Shown: positions 34,965 to 44,114 of the stretch, in pieces
Position numbering within the stretch: the first letter of the stretch is position 1
Layout of the letters: each line of letters opens with the position of its first letter
Assembly: GCA_021413845.1 (NCBI GenBank)
Contig: JAIOPP010000006.1
Coordinates: forward strand, 186,001 to 250,000
Source of the DNA: Planctomycetia bacterium
Lineage (GTDB): Bacteria; Planctomycetota; Planctomycetia; Pirellulales; PNKZ01
Direction of reading: 5' to 3'
Length of the DNA: 64,000 bases
Position numbers and translations under genes: made by a program
Notes under the pieces: model-generated
What the model was told of the DNA's origin: nothing
What the model saw: the letters and a program-made list of their open reading frames with translations, nothing else
The model's database searches: none

Positions 34965-36108
34965 ATGCAACGATACCTCCGATGCGTCCATTGGGCTGTC
35001 GCCTTGTCACTGCTTTGTCTTTCGACAACTCCCGGCGAAGGACAAGAGCGGGTCACGCCGAAGGCTTCGAAAGGGGGTATCAAGTGGGGTGAGCCGTGGG
35101 CCGATATTCCTGAATCTTTTCGCAGCGCGCGACCGCCCGAGTGGCCGTTGCCGACCGATTTGCAACAGTGGGAGCAGACCGGCCGCTCGACGGTAAGAAA
35201 GACGTTGTTGGATTGCTTAGGCGAGATGCCTGCGCGACCCGATCCGAGCGGCGTGAAGATCCTTTCCGTAGAAGACCGCGGAGAGTTCGCGCTCGAACGT
35301 TTCGAGTTTTTCAACGGCGTCGATATGACTGTGCCCGGCATCTTAGCGATCCCCAAGAAACGTTCGGGCCGCGTACCGGTCGTCGTCGGGATGCACGGTC
35401 ATAGCGGCTCGAAGGATGAGTATCTCCCGAATCTCGAGAAGGAGCTTTCGCTCGGCGGGATGCTCATTCGTCGCGGGATCGCCGTGGCGGCCATCGACGG
35501 CTATTTCAACGGCGAGCGTGTGAAGAAAGGGCCTCGCGGCACGGTGGAACGTGACGCCGCCGGGCAAGAGCTTTCGTTATTCAAACTGCATCTGTGGCAA
35601 GGGCGCTCGCTGTGGGGAATGATGCTCCGCGACGAGCAATGCTTGATCGACTATTTGCAAACGCGCAGAGTTGGACGGCGATCGGATCGGCGGCACCGGC
35701 ATGAGCATGGGCTGCACCCGCGCCTGGTGGCTCGCGGCGATCGACGAACGAGTTAAGGCGATCGTCGGGGTCGCCTGCTTCACGCGCTACACGGAAATGC
35801 TGGCCCATGCGAAAGGACACGGCATCTACTACTTCGTGCCGGGCCTGATCAAACACTTCGATAGCGAGGCGATCATGGCGCTCGTCGCACCCCGGCCGAT
35901 GTTGCAGCTTTCGGGCGATCAAGATTACAACGCGCCGCCCGACGGGGTCGAGGTGCTCGAACGAAAGCTCGGCGCAGTGTATGCCTTATATCAAAAGCCC
36001 GAGGCGTTTCGCAGCGTGATGTACCGCAACACGGGCCATGAGTATCTGCCGGAGATGCGTCATGAGATGGCCGATTGGTTCGCGAAGCATTTGAAACCAT
36101 CGCCGTGA
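34965..36108 (+). pseudogene. Exported alpha/beta hydrolase (dienelactone-hydrolase-like), split by a frameshift
   Basis: Frame 1 starts at 34965 with a signal peptide (RCVHWAVALSLLCLSTTPGEG) and carries the oxyanion-hole region VVVGMHGHSGSKDEY. It leaves the homologous register near 35665, then reads through to a stop at 35756. A second frame, open from before 35671 to 36108, continues the same protein with the nucleophile GMSMG, SGDQDYNAPPDG (acid) and GHEYLPEM (His). The junction lies in a short GC repeat (ACGCGCAGAG); adding one GC dinucleotide would restore TRAELDGDRIGG. It is therefore either a recent two-base deletion or a sequence error. Repaired, the protein would have about 381 residues with an intact catalytic triad. 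Confidence 0.82.
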
Positions 36109-36120
36109 CGTAGTTTCGAG

Positions 36121-36160
36121 GAAATCCGACGGCTAGACTGAAGCGGCACGCCGAAAGTCC
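36121..36160 (+). promoter_or_regulatory. Promoter-like element, second copy
   Basis: CGGCTAGACTGAAGCGGCA followed by AAGTCC repeats the element upstream of the hydrolase (34866-34900). It lies about 50-85 bases before the next start codon, a suitable promoter position. Confidence 0.45.
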
Positions 36161-36205
36161 GAACGTCGCGCCGGCGACGAACTCACTCCGAGGGGAACGT
36201 TCCCG

Positions 36206-39200
36206 ATGAAAATCGAATGCCCGACCCGGTTTCGTAAGCACTACTCTTGGGCCTCGCTGGCCTTGGCGATGGCATGCCTAGCGAGTCCGCTTGCGGCGGA
36301 AGACACGCGCGTGCCGAAGTGGGACGCGCGCGGCCTCGGGCTATTACCGCCGCAAGGAATCGCTTGTCTCGACGTCAGCGACGACGGCTCGCGGATCGTC
36401 GTGGGAACGATCGCGCCGGCCGCCGAGCCGAGCGTGCATGTGCTCGATGCCGCCGGAAAGATCTTGAAGTCGTATCGTGTCGGGCAGCGTTGGATCGGAC
36501 AAGTTGCGGCCGCATCCGGTGACCAAGCGTTTGCAATGTGCATGATGCCCAACGGCTCCGCGTTCGACGAACCGACCACGTATGCTTGCGGCGAGTCGAC
36601 CTTGCCGATCGTCGGAGGGACCGGCGGGATCTCGTTGTTCCATTACGGAGACCATAGCAACCACGTCGGCAAGCAATTGCGTTCCTATTCCGGCGGCGCC
36701 GTAACGCTCAATGAGAATCAAATTCTTTGGCTCGATGTCGCGAAAGCCGAACCGGCTCCGACGGCGGATGCGGCGCGCGGATCCGTGCGGAATCTTTCAA
36801 ACCCGACGGCGAAGTCGTACTTTCGGAATCTCAAACCTACGGTACTCTCCGTGCATCGCAGCGGCGTCGCGCTCGTCGGCGGACATGCCGACGGCGACAC
36901 GAAGGAGACTAAGTCGAACAACTTGTTCCTGTTCCGCCCGGGCACGCAAACGCCGATCTGGTCGCGACCGATCGTCGCCGAGGTTGCGGAATCGACCGCG
37001 CCAGAGCTCGGAGAATATGGCCGGCCGCTGTTGGCCGACGGAAGCCGCGGCCTGTTGCCTCAGCGCGACGAGCCGATCTCCGCACCGCTCTCGATCGGCG
37101 TGACGCGCGATTCGGAATTCTCCGAAAGCACGTCGCGCGTCGCCACGGCCGACTATCGCGGTTGGCAGCGCTGGGTTCGATCGTCGGCCACCGGGGTCGA
37201 CACTCCGTACGGCGTGCGTTTCATGCCCGCCAAACCGACGATTACGGTTTACGACGGCGGAGGCAAGGTCGTTCGTCGGTTCGATGCCGCGAAGTTTTCG
37301 CAGGCCTGTTGGGTCGACCTCGAGTTCTTGCCCGGCGGTCGAAAGCTGCTGGCCTATCCGCACCACTGGACCTGTCGCGGCCTAGCGGGCCAATCGATTC
37401 TCCCGGCCGACGATCGAGCGCAGACGATGTGGCTCTTAGACATCGAGACCGGCGAGATCCGCACGCGCGAATTTCCCGACGCGATCGCAAGCCTCGCCGT
37501 AGCCGACGACGGAACGACCGCCATCGCGTGTTGGAACGGTCGTGTTTACCGGCTCGCCGAAGCTGCGCTCGTCGAGGGGGCGTTGCCTGCCGGCATCGAG
37601 GTCGGTAAACCAGCGCTCGTCAAGTTCGATCGTTCCGGCAAGCGACTGATCGCCGCTACTACCTCGGGTGAGATTCTGAATCTCTCCGCGAACGCTAAGG
37701 CGGAACGACTCGTCGATCTCGCGGTCGCCGTGCCGACGACTGAGAAGTCGTGGATCAAGAATGCAAACGGCGTGAAGCTCGCCCAAGGTCTGTGGGAGTT
37801 GCCGGGAGGCCGCGTCGAAAGCGATCTAGGTGGGCAGCGGATCATCGAAGCGCCGGACGGCTTGATCCTGCTCGAAGGGCATGCGGGTCTCTCCTTCGAG
37901 CGTGAATGGAAAGCGATCGAGTCCGTCGGGCTTGATCCGCGGCGAATCAAATACGTGCTCGCCACGCACGAACACGGCGATCATGCTCCCGGCGCTTATC
38001 TCTGGCGCGTCGCTACCGGTGCGCAGTTCATTTGTAGTCGCGAGATGGCCTACACGTTGCAGCACCAGCTTCCCGACGGCACGGGCTACGGGCTGCATCC
38101 ACCGGTGCCGACGGATATCAAGATCGACGAAGAACGGGTACTCGATCTCGCGGGCTTGCGCGTCGTTGCTCTCAGATTGCCGGGGCACACTTTCGGATCG
38201 ATGGGTTGGCTCTTCGAGCGCGACGGTAAGAGGTTCGTCGCGATCGGCGATTTGATTATGCCCGAGGGGCGGCTAGGTTATGCGGGGAGCATCAATTTCA
38301 GTCCGCAGCAAGTGTTGGAAAGCCTGCGCAAGCTCGACTCGCTACGCGTCGACACCGTCTTGCCGGGGCATGGTCCGGTCGTCGGGCCCGATAAATACGT
38401 GGCGGCCGGCATCGCATTCGGCATGCACGTCGGGTGGGGGAAGATGACTCCCGAAAAGCCCGATCCTCGTTTCCGCATCCACCAATCGAACGTACTCGTT
38501 ACGGGGTTTCTTTCCGGTGCCGTTTCGGCCGACTTCGGAGACATCGACGGAGATGGCTTGCCCGACGTCGCGGTCGTTTCGCCCGACGGAGAGCGGAGCA
38601 TCGTGAAAGTGTTTCTCAATCGGAGCGAGCGCGAGGGACTTTTCGATCCGATGAAGGCAGACTTCGAAATTCCGGTTCCGGATATCGGCCTGCCGCAAAA
38701 GATTCGGCTACGGACGTTGAACGGCGATCGAAGGGGCGACTTCTTCGTTGTCGGTCGAGCGGCGTCGGCGTTGCTCTCTTCGCGCGACCAAGTCGGCGCA
38801 TACGACATCAAGACGTTTAGCGTACAAGAACCGTATCAGCTGCGCGTCGTCGACCGGAAGGAGTCGGGCGCCGGCAGAGTCGTCGCGTTCGGTCAATTCA
38901 GCGGAGCTCAGGTCGTCACGTCGGATCCAGCGGGCCGTTTACGCGCCGAACCGTTAACGCCGACGCTCAAGGTTCCTTACGCCGACATTCGCGAACTCGA
39001 CCTCAACGGGGACGGCCGCTTGGATTGGGTCTCCAACGACGGAAGCGTTCGCTTGCGCGATGCCAGCGACGTTATTCCCGAGGCGGCGACGTTGCGACTT
39101 CAGGTACCCAGCTCCGGTGAATGGTTGCACCTAGGGGTCGGCGATGTGAACGGCGATCGGAAGCCCGACGTCATCATCACGGAACGAGAAGGAAAGATAT

Positions 39201-39583
39201 TGGCGTTTCATAATACGGGCGATGCACGAGTGCCGTTCGCCGCGCAGCCGAGCACCACGCTCGAACTGAAGCCGGAGGGAACACTGCAAGTCGTACATGC
39301 GCGCGACGCCGCGACCGTCGCCGATTGGAACGGCGACGGCTTCGACGATCTGCTCTTCGGCCTTAGCCAGCGCGACGAAGTGCGAGTGTTTCTCGGCAGT
39401 GCGGCCGGCCTCGGAGTAGATCGGACGGAGAAGATCGTGCTCGACTATCTGCTGCACTTCGAGCACTCCGTGACCGTGGCCGACTTCAACGCCGACGGCC
39501 GCCCGGACTTGGCTTGCTTCGCCATCGTGCAAGGAGGCCCCGCCACGCCGTTCATCTGGTTGCAACCCAGCCGCGCGAAGTAG
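36206..39583 (+). CDS. Exported three-part protein: beta-propeller, metallo-beta-lactamase fold, VCBS/FG-GAP repeats
   Basis: A 1125-residue protein with a signal peptide (about 15-31) and a GAGGGG ribosome-binding site. Residues about 40-510 are propeller-like (DVSDDGSRIVVGTI; LAVADDGTTAIACWNGRVY). Residues about 515-745 form a metallo-beta-lactamase domain with THEHGDH (His588, His590, Asp592, His593), GHTFGS (His661), IGDL (Asp682) and PGHGP (His722), a complete dinuclear metal site. Residues about 765-1125 carry VCBS/FG-GAP repeats with Ca-binding loops (GDIDGDGLPD, DLNGDGRLDW, GDVNGDRKPD, DWNGDGFDD, DFNADGRPD). It should be a secreted metallohydrolase tied to two propeller modules. The substrate is unknown. 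It is convergent with the ArsI-like gene, with five bases between the stops. Confidence 0.9.
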   Translation: MKIECPTRFRKHYSWASLALAMACLASPLAAEDTRVPKWDARGLGLLPPQGIACLDVSDDGSRIVVGTIAPAAEPSVHVLDAAGKILKSYRVGQRWIGQVAAASGDQAFAMCMMPNGSAFDEPTTYACGESTLPIVGGTGGISLFHYGDHSNHVGKQLRSYSGGAVTLNENQILWLDVAKAEPAPTADAARGSVRNLSNPTAKSYFRNLKPTVLSVHRSGVALVGGHADGDTKETKSNNLFLFRPGTQTPIWSRPIVAEVAESTAPELGEYGRPLLADGSRGLLPQRDEPISAPLSIGVTRDSEFSESTSRVATADYRGWQRWVRSSATGVDTPYGVRFMPAKPTITVYDGGGKVVRRFDAAKFSQACWVDLEFLPGGRKLLAYPHHWTCRGLAGQSILPADDRAQTMWLLDIETGEIRTREFPDAIASLAVADDGTTAIACWNGRVYRLAEAALVEGALPAGIEVGKPALVKFDRSGKRLIAATTSGEILNLSANAKAERLVDLAVAVPTTEKSWIKNANGVKLAQGLWELPGGRVESDLGGQRIIEAPDGLILLEGHAGLSFEREWKAIESVGLDPRRIKYVLATHEHGDHAPGAYLWRVATGAQFICSREMAYTLQHQLPDGTGYGLHPPVPTDIKIDEERVLDLAGLRVVALRLPGHTFGSMGWLFERDGKRFVAIGDLIMPEGRLGYAGSINFSPQQVLESLRKLDSLRVDTVLPGHGPVVGPDKYVAAGIAFGMHVGWGKMTPEKPDPRFRIHQSNVLVTGFLSGAVSADFGDIDGDGLPDVAVVSPDGERSIVKVFLNRSEREGLFDPMKADFEIPVPDIGLPQKIRLRTLNGDRRGDFFVVGRAASALLSSRDQVGAYDIKTFSVQEPYQLRVVDRKESGAGRVVAFGQFSGAQVVTSDPAGRLRAEPLTPTLKVPYADIRELDLNGDGRLDWVSNDGSVRLRDASDVIPEAATLRLQVPSSGEWLHLGVGDVNGDRKPDVIITEREGKILAFHNTGDARVPFAAQPSTTLELKPEGTLQVVHARDAATVADWNGDGFDDLLFGLSQRDEVRVFLGSAAGLGVDRTEKIVLDYLLHFEHSVTVADFNADGRPDLACFAIVQGGPATPFIWLQPSRAK

Positions 39584-39588
39584 GATGC

Positions 39589-40710
39589 CTACGAGCAGCA
39601 ACCACCGCTCGGGGCGGCACCGCCGAACGAGAGGAACTCGCCGGCATGCGGCATCGCCGCGAGCGCCGCGGCCTGCGCGGCCGTGACGCGAACGCGTCGG
39701 CCGCGAGGAAAGATGTTGCCGTAGTCGTCATGCAGTTCGCGCCAAGGGCCGCGATAAAGAACGTCGACCGTCTTCTCGGCGCAAGGTTCGGCTGCGGGCG
39801 CCGAAGCCGCGAGCCTCGTTTCGCGAAGTTGAGCTTCGCCGACGGTGAAGCAAGGTTTTTCGCCGAGTTTTACGAACCGAACTCCGACGAATCCCGCCTC
39901 GGCAAAGAACTCGCTCGCTTCCGTTTCCGTCCATACGTGCTCAACCAAAGACGCCGGGCCGGGCAAGACCGGCTTCTCCGGCAGCGGTCGATCGGACGTC
40001 AAGGCATGCGCTCCGATCGTTCCCCCGGGACGCAACACGCGACGCACCTCTTGCATGAAGGTGCTCACTCGTGCCCGCTCCAGCTTCATGTTCAGCGTCC
40101 CTAGCAGCTGAACATCGTCGACCGAACCGTCGGCAAGGTCGATGCGCTCGGGCAATGGTTGCGTGAGTAGATGTTGCCAAACGACGGCAGTCGCTTGCGG
40201 CGTCGACGATGGAAGCGCCGCGGACGTGGTCGGCTGCAAGACATTGAGCCGGCCGCGGAAAGTCGAGTTGCCGGTGAGCCCTTGCGTACGGCTTGGGTTA
40301 TGCTCGTCGTGCTCGTCGGCGTCGCCATGCAGAACATAGAGTTCCCACAACGCACCGTCGGGATCTTGAACCCAGAACTTCGTCTGCTTCGAGTAGCAAC
40401 ACTCGACTCCCTCTTCGCGCTGCGTGGCGAAGCCTGCTTGTTCGAGCCGAAGCTGGACGGCGACCAGCGCTGCCGAATCAAGTAAGCGGAGTCCGACGTG
40501 GTTCATATGTCCGCCGCTGCTGGGCGGAATCGGAATGAGCGACAACACGACCGGCGGTTCGGCCAGCTCGAACTTCGCGTAGTCGCCGCGCACCTTCGCC
40601 GGCTCGACTCCGAACAATACGCGGTAGAACGCGAGGGAGCGAAAGAGGTTGCCGGTGTTGAGCGAGATGTGAAACTTGACGACATCCGCGGCGGTTTCGA
40701 GCGTAGACAT
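39589..40710 (-). CDS. ArsI/CadI-type VOC metalloenzyme fused to an ArsM-like methyltransferase tail
   Basis: A 373-residue protein. Residues about 10-130 match the ArsI/CadI vicinal-oxygen-chelate family: KFHISLNTGNLFRSLAFY with His14, YAKFELAEPPVVLSL, MNHVGLR with His71, GVECCYSKQTKFW with the vicinal Cys104-Cys105, and ALWELY with Glu123. ArsI cleaves the C-As bond of methylarsenite; CadI is metal-induced. After a linker, residues about 190-355 resemble the second half of an ArsM-type methyltransferase (LPERIDLADGSVDDV, EVRRVLRPGG, LYRGPWRELHDDYG), but the SAM-binding motif I is absent. The extreme C-terminus GGCCS recalls the CadI Cys-Cys tail. It is the third gene of an operon with PhyH and MFS genes. 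Activity on arsenicals is likely from the VOC motifs; the role of the tail is unknown. Confidence 0.88.
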   Translation of the reverse strand: MSTLETAADVVKFHISLNTGNLFRSLAFYRVLFGVEPAKVRGDYAKFELAEPPVVLSLIPIPPSSGGHMNHVGLRLLDSAALVAVQLRLEQAGFATQREEGVECCYSKQTKFWVQDPDGALWELYVLHGDADEHDEHNPSRTQGLTGNSTFRGRLNVLQPTTSAALPSSTPQATAVVWQHLLTQPLPERIDLADGSVDDVQLLGTLNMKLERARVSTFMQEVRRVLRPGGTIGAHALTSDRPLPEKPVLPGPASLVEHVWTETEASEFFAEAGFVGVRFVKLGEKPCFTVGEAQLRETRLAASAPAAEPCAEKTVDVLYRGPWRELHDDYGNIFPRGRRVRVTAAQAAALAAMPHAGEFLSFGGAAPSGGCCS

Positions 40711-40743
40711 ACTAAGTCGCCGGCAAGGGGAAGTAGTTCGAAG

Positions 40744-42012
40744 CTAGACCGAGGCATTCTCTTCGCTCAGCTTCGGCGAGGCAACGAAAACCGCTGCCCA
40801 ACCGACGAGAAGCACGATGAACGCCATTCCGATAATCGCGGGCCGATAGGAACCGGTAAATTCGATCGACGCTCCGAAGAGGATCGGACCTAGCGCCGAG
40901 GCGAAGACCGTCAGCATTTGAGCGGCCCCTTGAATGCGCCCGAGTTCGCGACGGCCGAACAGTCGAGGGAACACGGCGAAGAAGATGACCGTGATCATGC
41001 CGCCGGAGAAACTCGTCAGGGTCGACACGGCGATCAACTGCTGCTTCGTGTCGATCCAGGTCAGGCCCAGGAGCGATACGGCGTACAACGTCATCCCAAG
41101 GGTCGTGAGCCGTTGGTAGGTCCAGCGTCGCGCCAGCCCGCCGCAGGCCGCTTGCCCCAGCAAGCCGAACGGCGCAGCGATCACGGCCGTCTGATAGTAG
41201 GTCGCATAGTCGAAGCCGCGCTCGGCGAGAATTTTTCCGTTGAAAAGCGTAATGCCCGCCGCTACGAGCCCGAAGAGCGAAGTGGCCGAAGCGAAGAGCC
41301 AGAAGGCGGGGGTCGCGAGTGCTTGGCGGAGGGTAAAGCCGCGACCGACCGTCGCTTCGGAACTCTCGTCGGCGAACATCGGCAATGTTTTCGGCAACAG
41401 CCAAGCGGCCGGAGCCAGGCACAGCACGGCAATGCCGATGCCCGACCAAGCGTAACGCCAGCCGGCTTCTTTTACACTTGAGCCGACCATTCCGACCGAG
41501 GCCATGAACCCGATCGTCATCCATAAGCTGAAGGCGGCCATCGGCCACGTCTGGCGGCGATCGAACGACTTGCCGACGATCGCAATGCTCACCACCGACA
41601 TCGCGCTCTGGCCGAACGCGCGGGTCAGCGTAATCAAGATCAGCAGCATCGAGGTCGTCGTCACGCCGGCCATGCCGCGCGTCACGACGCCAAGCGCCAA
41701 CGCCGTGCCGAACAACACGACGCGCAGTCCGTATCGGTCGATCAAACGCCCGGTCGGAAAGCAAGCCAAGGCGCCGATCAGCGTGGCCCAGAGGTTGATA
41801 TGGCTGAACTCAAGTTCGCTGAGTTGCAGATCGCGGGTCAGTTGAGCCTCGACGAACCCGAGGCCGAACGTGCGACCGGGAAACGTCGCAACCATCGCCG
41901 CAGCCGCCACGACGAGCGTCACGACGTTGCGAGCCGTACGCTGTTCGTCGACGGGTTGCCCGATCTCTTCCGGCGATGTTGCCGGTAGTGCGCGATCTTC
42001 CGCGGTACTCAT
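40744..42012 (-). CDS. Major facilitator superfamily transporter
   Basis: About 422 residues from the ATG at 42012 (an upstream in-frame extension to 42063 overlaps the PhyH gene). About twelve hydrophobic segments are visible, with the MFS loop signature GRLIDRYGLRVVLFG between helices 2 and 3. The sequence is of the general OFA/monocarboxylate-like type; I cannot name the substrate. The gene starts 13 bases after the PhyH gene and ends 33 bases before the ArsI-like gene, so all three are probably one transcript. In that setting export or import of a metal(loid) compound or of the PhyH product is a reasonable guess, not more. Confidence 0.88.
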   Translation of the reverse strand: MSTAEDRALPATSPEEIGQPVDEQRTARNVVTLVVAAAAMVATFPGRTFGLGFVEAQLTRDLQLSELEFSHINLWATLIGALACFPTGRLIDRYGLRVVLFGTALALGVVTRGMAGVTTTSMLLILITLTRAFGQSAMSVVSIAIVGKSFDRRQTWPMAAFSLWMTIGFMASVGMVGSSVKEAGWRYAWSGIGIAVLCLAPAAWLLPKTLPMFADESSEATVGRGFTLRQALATPAFWLFASATSLFGLVAAGITLFNGKILAERGFDYATYYQTAVIAAPFGLLGQAACGGLARRWTYQRLTTLGMTLYAVSLLGLTWIDTKQQLIAVSTLTSFSGGMITVIFFAVFPRLFGRRELGRIQGAAQMLTVFASALGPILFGASIEFTGSYRPAIIGMAFIVLLVGWAAVFVASPKLSEENASV

Positions 42013-42025
42013 TGGAAAGCGATGC

Positions 42026-42814
42026 TCATTGGAAATACGTTTCCGTCTTGCCGTATTCCGCATAGCGAGCGACGAGCCACTCGTGAAAGTAGGCGTAGTG
42101 CCCGGCGCGTTGCTCGCCCCCGTCGCTCAGGGCGTTGTAGCTTAGGTAGAGTTGGCGGCGGTAACGATCGGTCCGGTTCGGGCCGGAGCGATGCGGAGTA
42201 AAGCCGTCGAAGATCGCGACGTCGCCGGGCTGAAGATCGAGCTTCACACCGCGGGAGAGGTCGATCTTGTCGAGCGGAATCTCGTGATACATGCCGTCTT
42301 CGGGCATGATCGAGCCTTGCTTGTGATAGCCGGGAAACAACTCCGTGGCTCCGTTTTCTTCGTCGGCCGGGTCGATCGCGATCAAGACCGTGACGAACGA
42401 ACGCGGAAACGTCTTCCAAGCGATGTAGTCTTGATGCATCCCATAGCCGACGGCTCCCGGCGGCTTGTAGATCAGCTTGTCTTTGAAGAGGCAGCCCGGC
42501 TCGCCGTAGATTTCGGCCAAAGGATCGAGAATGCGGCGGTCCTCGGCCACTTGCCCGATGAGCGGGCTGATGTCGATCACGGGATCGAAGCACTCGAACG
42601 TGCATTCGCCGGTTTCAACGTGATTTTGCCAGCGGCAGCGAATGTTCTTGATGTCGATCAGGTCTTTGCGCCACCAGAGCTTGCTCGCTTCAGCTTCGAG
42701 CGCGGCCGTTTCTTGCGGCGAGAACGCACCGCGAAGCACGACGAAGCCATCGGCGGCGTATTGCTGCGATTGCTCATCGGAGAGGGAATAGGTGGAACCG
42801 GCGGTCGTCGACAT
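42026..42814 (-). CDS. Phytanoyl-CoA dioxygenase (PhyH) family Fe(II)/2-oxoglutarate oxygenase
   Basis: From the chosen ATG near 42814 the product has 262 residues (a TTG at 42847 would add 11). PhyH-family features: YAADGFVVLRGAFSPQE at the start, GAVGYGMHQDYIAW carrying the HxD iron ligands, TELFPGYHKQGS, and GDVAIFDGFTPHRSGPN carrying the distal His and the Arg that binds 2-oxoglutarate. These enzymes hydroxylate small molecules, often in secondary metabolism or in phosphonate and lipid breakdown. It is the first gene of the PhyH-MFS-ArsI operon and is divergent from the G3E GTPase gene, with about 150 bases between the starts for both promoters. Confidence 0.9.
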   Translation of the reverse strand: MSTTAGSTYSLSDEQSQQYAADGFVVLRGAFSPQETAALEAEASKLWWRKDLIDIKNIRCRWQNHVETGECTFECFDPVIDISPLIGQVAEDRRILDPLAEIYGEPGCLFKDKLIYKPPGAVGYGMHQDYIAWKTFPRSFVTVLIAIDPADEENGATELFPGYHKQGSIMPEDGMYHEIPLDKIDLSRGVKLDLQPGDVAIFDGFTPHRSGPNRTDRYRRQLYLSYNALSDGGEQRAGHYAYFHEWLVARYAEYGKTETYFQ

Positions 42815-42965
42815 AGATCGCTCCGAGCAGTTTCGACGAATCTGCAAATTACATGCGACACTCTTAAGAACGTGATAAGTTTAATCCTCCGTCGAACTCA
42901 GGGAAAGCGGCCCAGTCGGAAGCGCTCCCGCCCACCGCCCGTCCCGCCCCCGTATATTAGCCCCC

Positions 42966-44114
42966 ATGTCCGTCGTCGCTCCCGCCGTCGAACCCGCCAT
43001 TAAATCTGTCGTCGAGCGCGTCATCGAACCACGCCGACCGATTCGCTTCCTCATGTTGGGAGGCTTTCTGGGCGCCGGGAAGACGACCGCGATCGCACGC
43101 CTGGCGCGGCATTTTCAAACGCAGGGTAAAAGCGTTGCGTTGATCACCAACGATAAGGCTTCCGACCTGGTCGATACGTTGAACCTCCGCGCTCAAGGGT
43201 TCCACGTCGGTGAGTTGCCGGGGATCTGCTTTTGCGGCAACGTCGGCGAGTTGATCGAGATGATCCGAGTGCTCGGTGTAGCGGGTCGTCCCGACGTGGT
43301 GATCGCCGAGCCGGTCGGGAGTTGCCTCGATATGGTCGCGACCGTGCTCCAACCGCTGCGCGCAGCGTATGGTCGAGAGTTCGAAGTAGCGCCCTTCGGG
43401 GTGTTGGTCAAGCCGACGCACGCCGTCAAGATTTTGCGGAACGAAGACAACGCCGGCTTCTCCCCGAAAGCGGCTTACATCTTTCGCAAGCAACTCGAAG
43501 AAGCCGACTTCGTCGTCGTGAATCGGATCGACCAACTCACGCCGCTGCAAGTCGCGGAGATTACGAGCTTGCTCCATGAGCAGTATCCGCAACTCGCCGT
43601 CTTAGCGATGTCGGCCACGACAGGCGCCGGCTTCGAGCACGTCGCCACGATGTTCGAGCAGAGCGACCGAAACGACAAGCCGGCGGTGCCGCTCGACTAC
43701 ACAGTCTATGGAGCCGGCGAAGCCGAGCTCGGTTGGCTCAACGGAAGCATACTCGTCACGGCCGAGCGAGCGGTTCCGATCGACGACTTATTGCTCGATG
43801 TCGTCCGTGCGATTCGGGAGCGGCTGCGGCAACTCCAGGCCGAGGTCAGCCACTTGAAAGTGATCGGCATTCAAGGAGGGAAGTTCGCCGTCGCGAATCT
43901 CATCAGCACCGCCGCCGAACCGGAGTTGTCGCAGCCGGGCGCATGTGAGTTGGCCGCGCTGCAGCTGATCATCAACGCGCGTGTCGGCTGCGCGCCCGAA
44001 GAACTGCGACAAGCCGTCGAGCTGGGCTTACGCGCAGCGGCCGACGCGCACCGCTGCTCACTCGAAGAGATCGAGATGCAATGCTTCCGACCGGGCGTTG
44101 CGACGCCCGGCTAG
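42966..44114 (+). CDS. CobW-like G3E-family GTPase (metal-chaperone type)
   Basis: A 382-residue P-loop GTPase of the CobW/P47K group, thought to deliver metal ions to target enzymes. Visible: Walker A GGFLGAGKTT (residues 32-41), switch region ITNDKASDLVDT, EPVGSC, and VVNRID in place of the usual NKxD. The metal-binding CxCC motif is altered: it reads GICFCGN, with Cys88 and Cys90 but Gly91. The C-terminal region keeps scattered Cys (GCAPEEL, HRCSLEE, MQCFRPG) that could compensate. It is divergent from the PhyH-MFS-ArsI operon and is followed by a TonB-dependent receptor on the same strand, a context suggesting metal uptake or insertion. Confidence 0.88.
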   Translation: MSVVAPAVEPAIKSVVERVIEPRRPIRFLMLGGFLGAGKTTAIARLARHFQTQGKSVALITNDKASDLVDTLNLRAQGFHVGELPGICFCGNVGELIEMIRVLGVAGRPDVVIAEPVGSCLDMVATVLQPLRAAYGREFEVAPFGVLVKPTHAVKILRNEDNAGFSPKAAYIFRKQLEEADFVVVNRIDQLTPLQVAEITSLLHEQYPQLAVLAMSATTGAGFEHVATMFEQSDRNDKPAVPLDYTVYGAGEAELGWLNGSILVTAERAVPIDDLLLDVVRAIRERLRQLQAEVSHLKVIGIQGGKFAVANLISTAAEPELSQPGACELAALQLIINARVGCAPEELRQAVELGLRAAADAHRCSLEEIEMQCFRPGVATPG

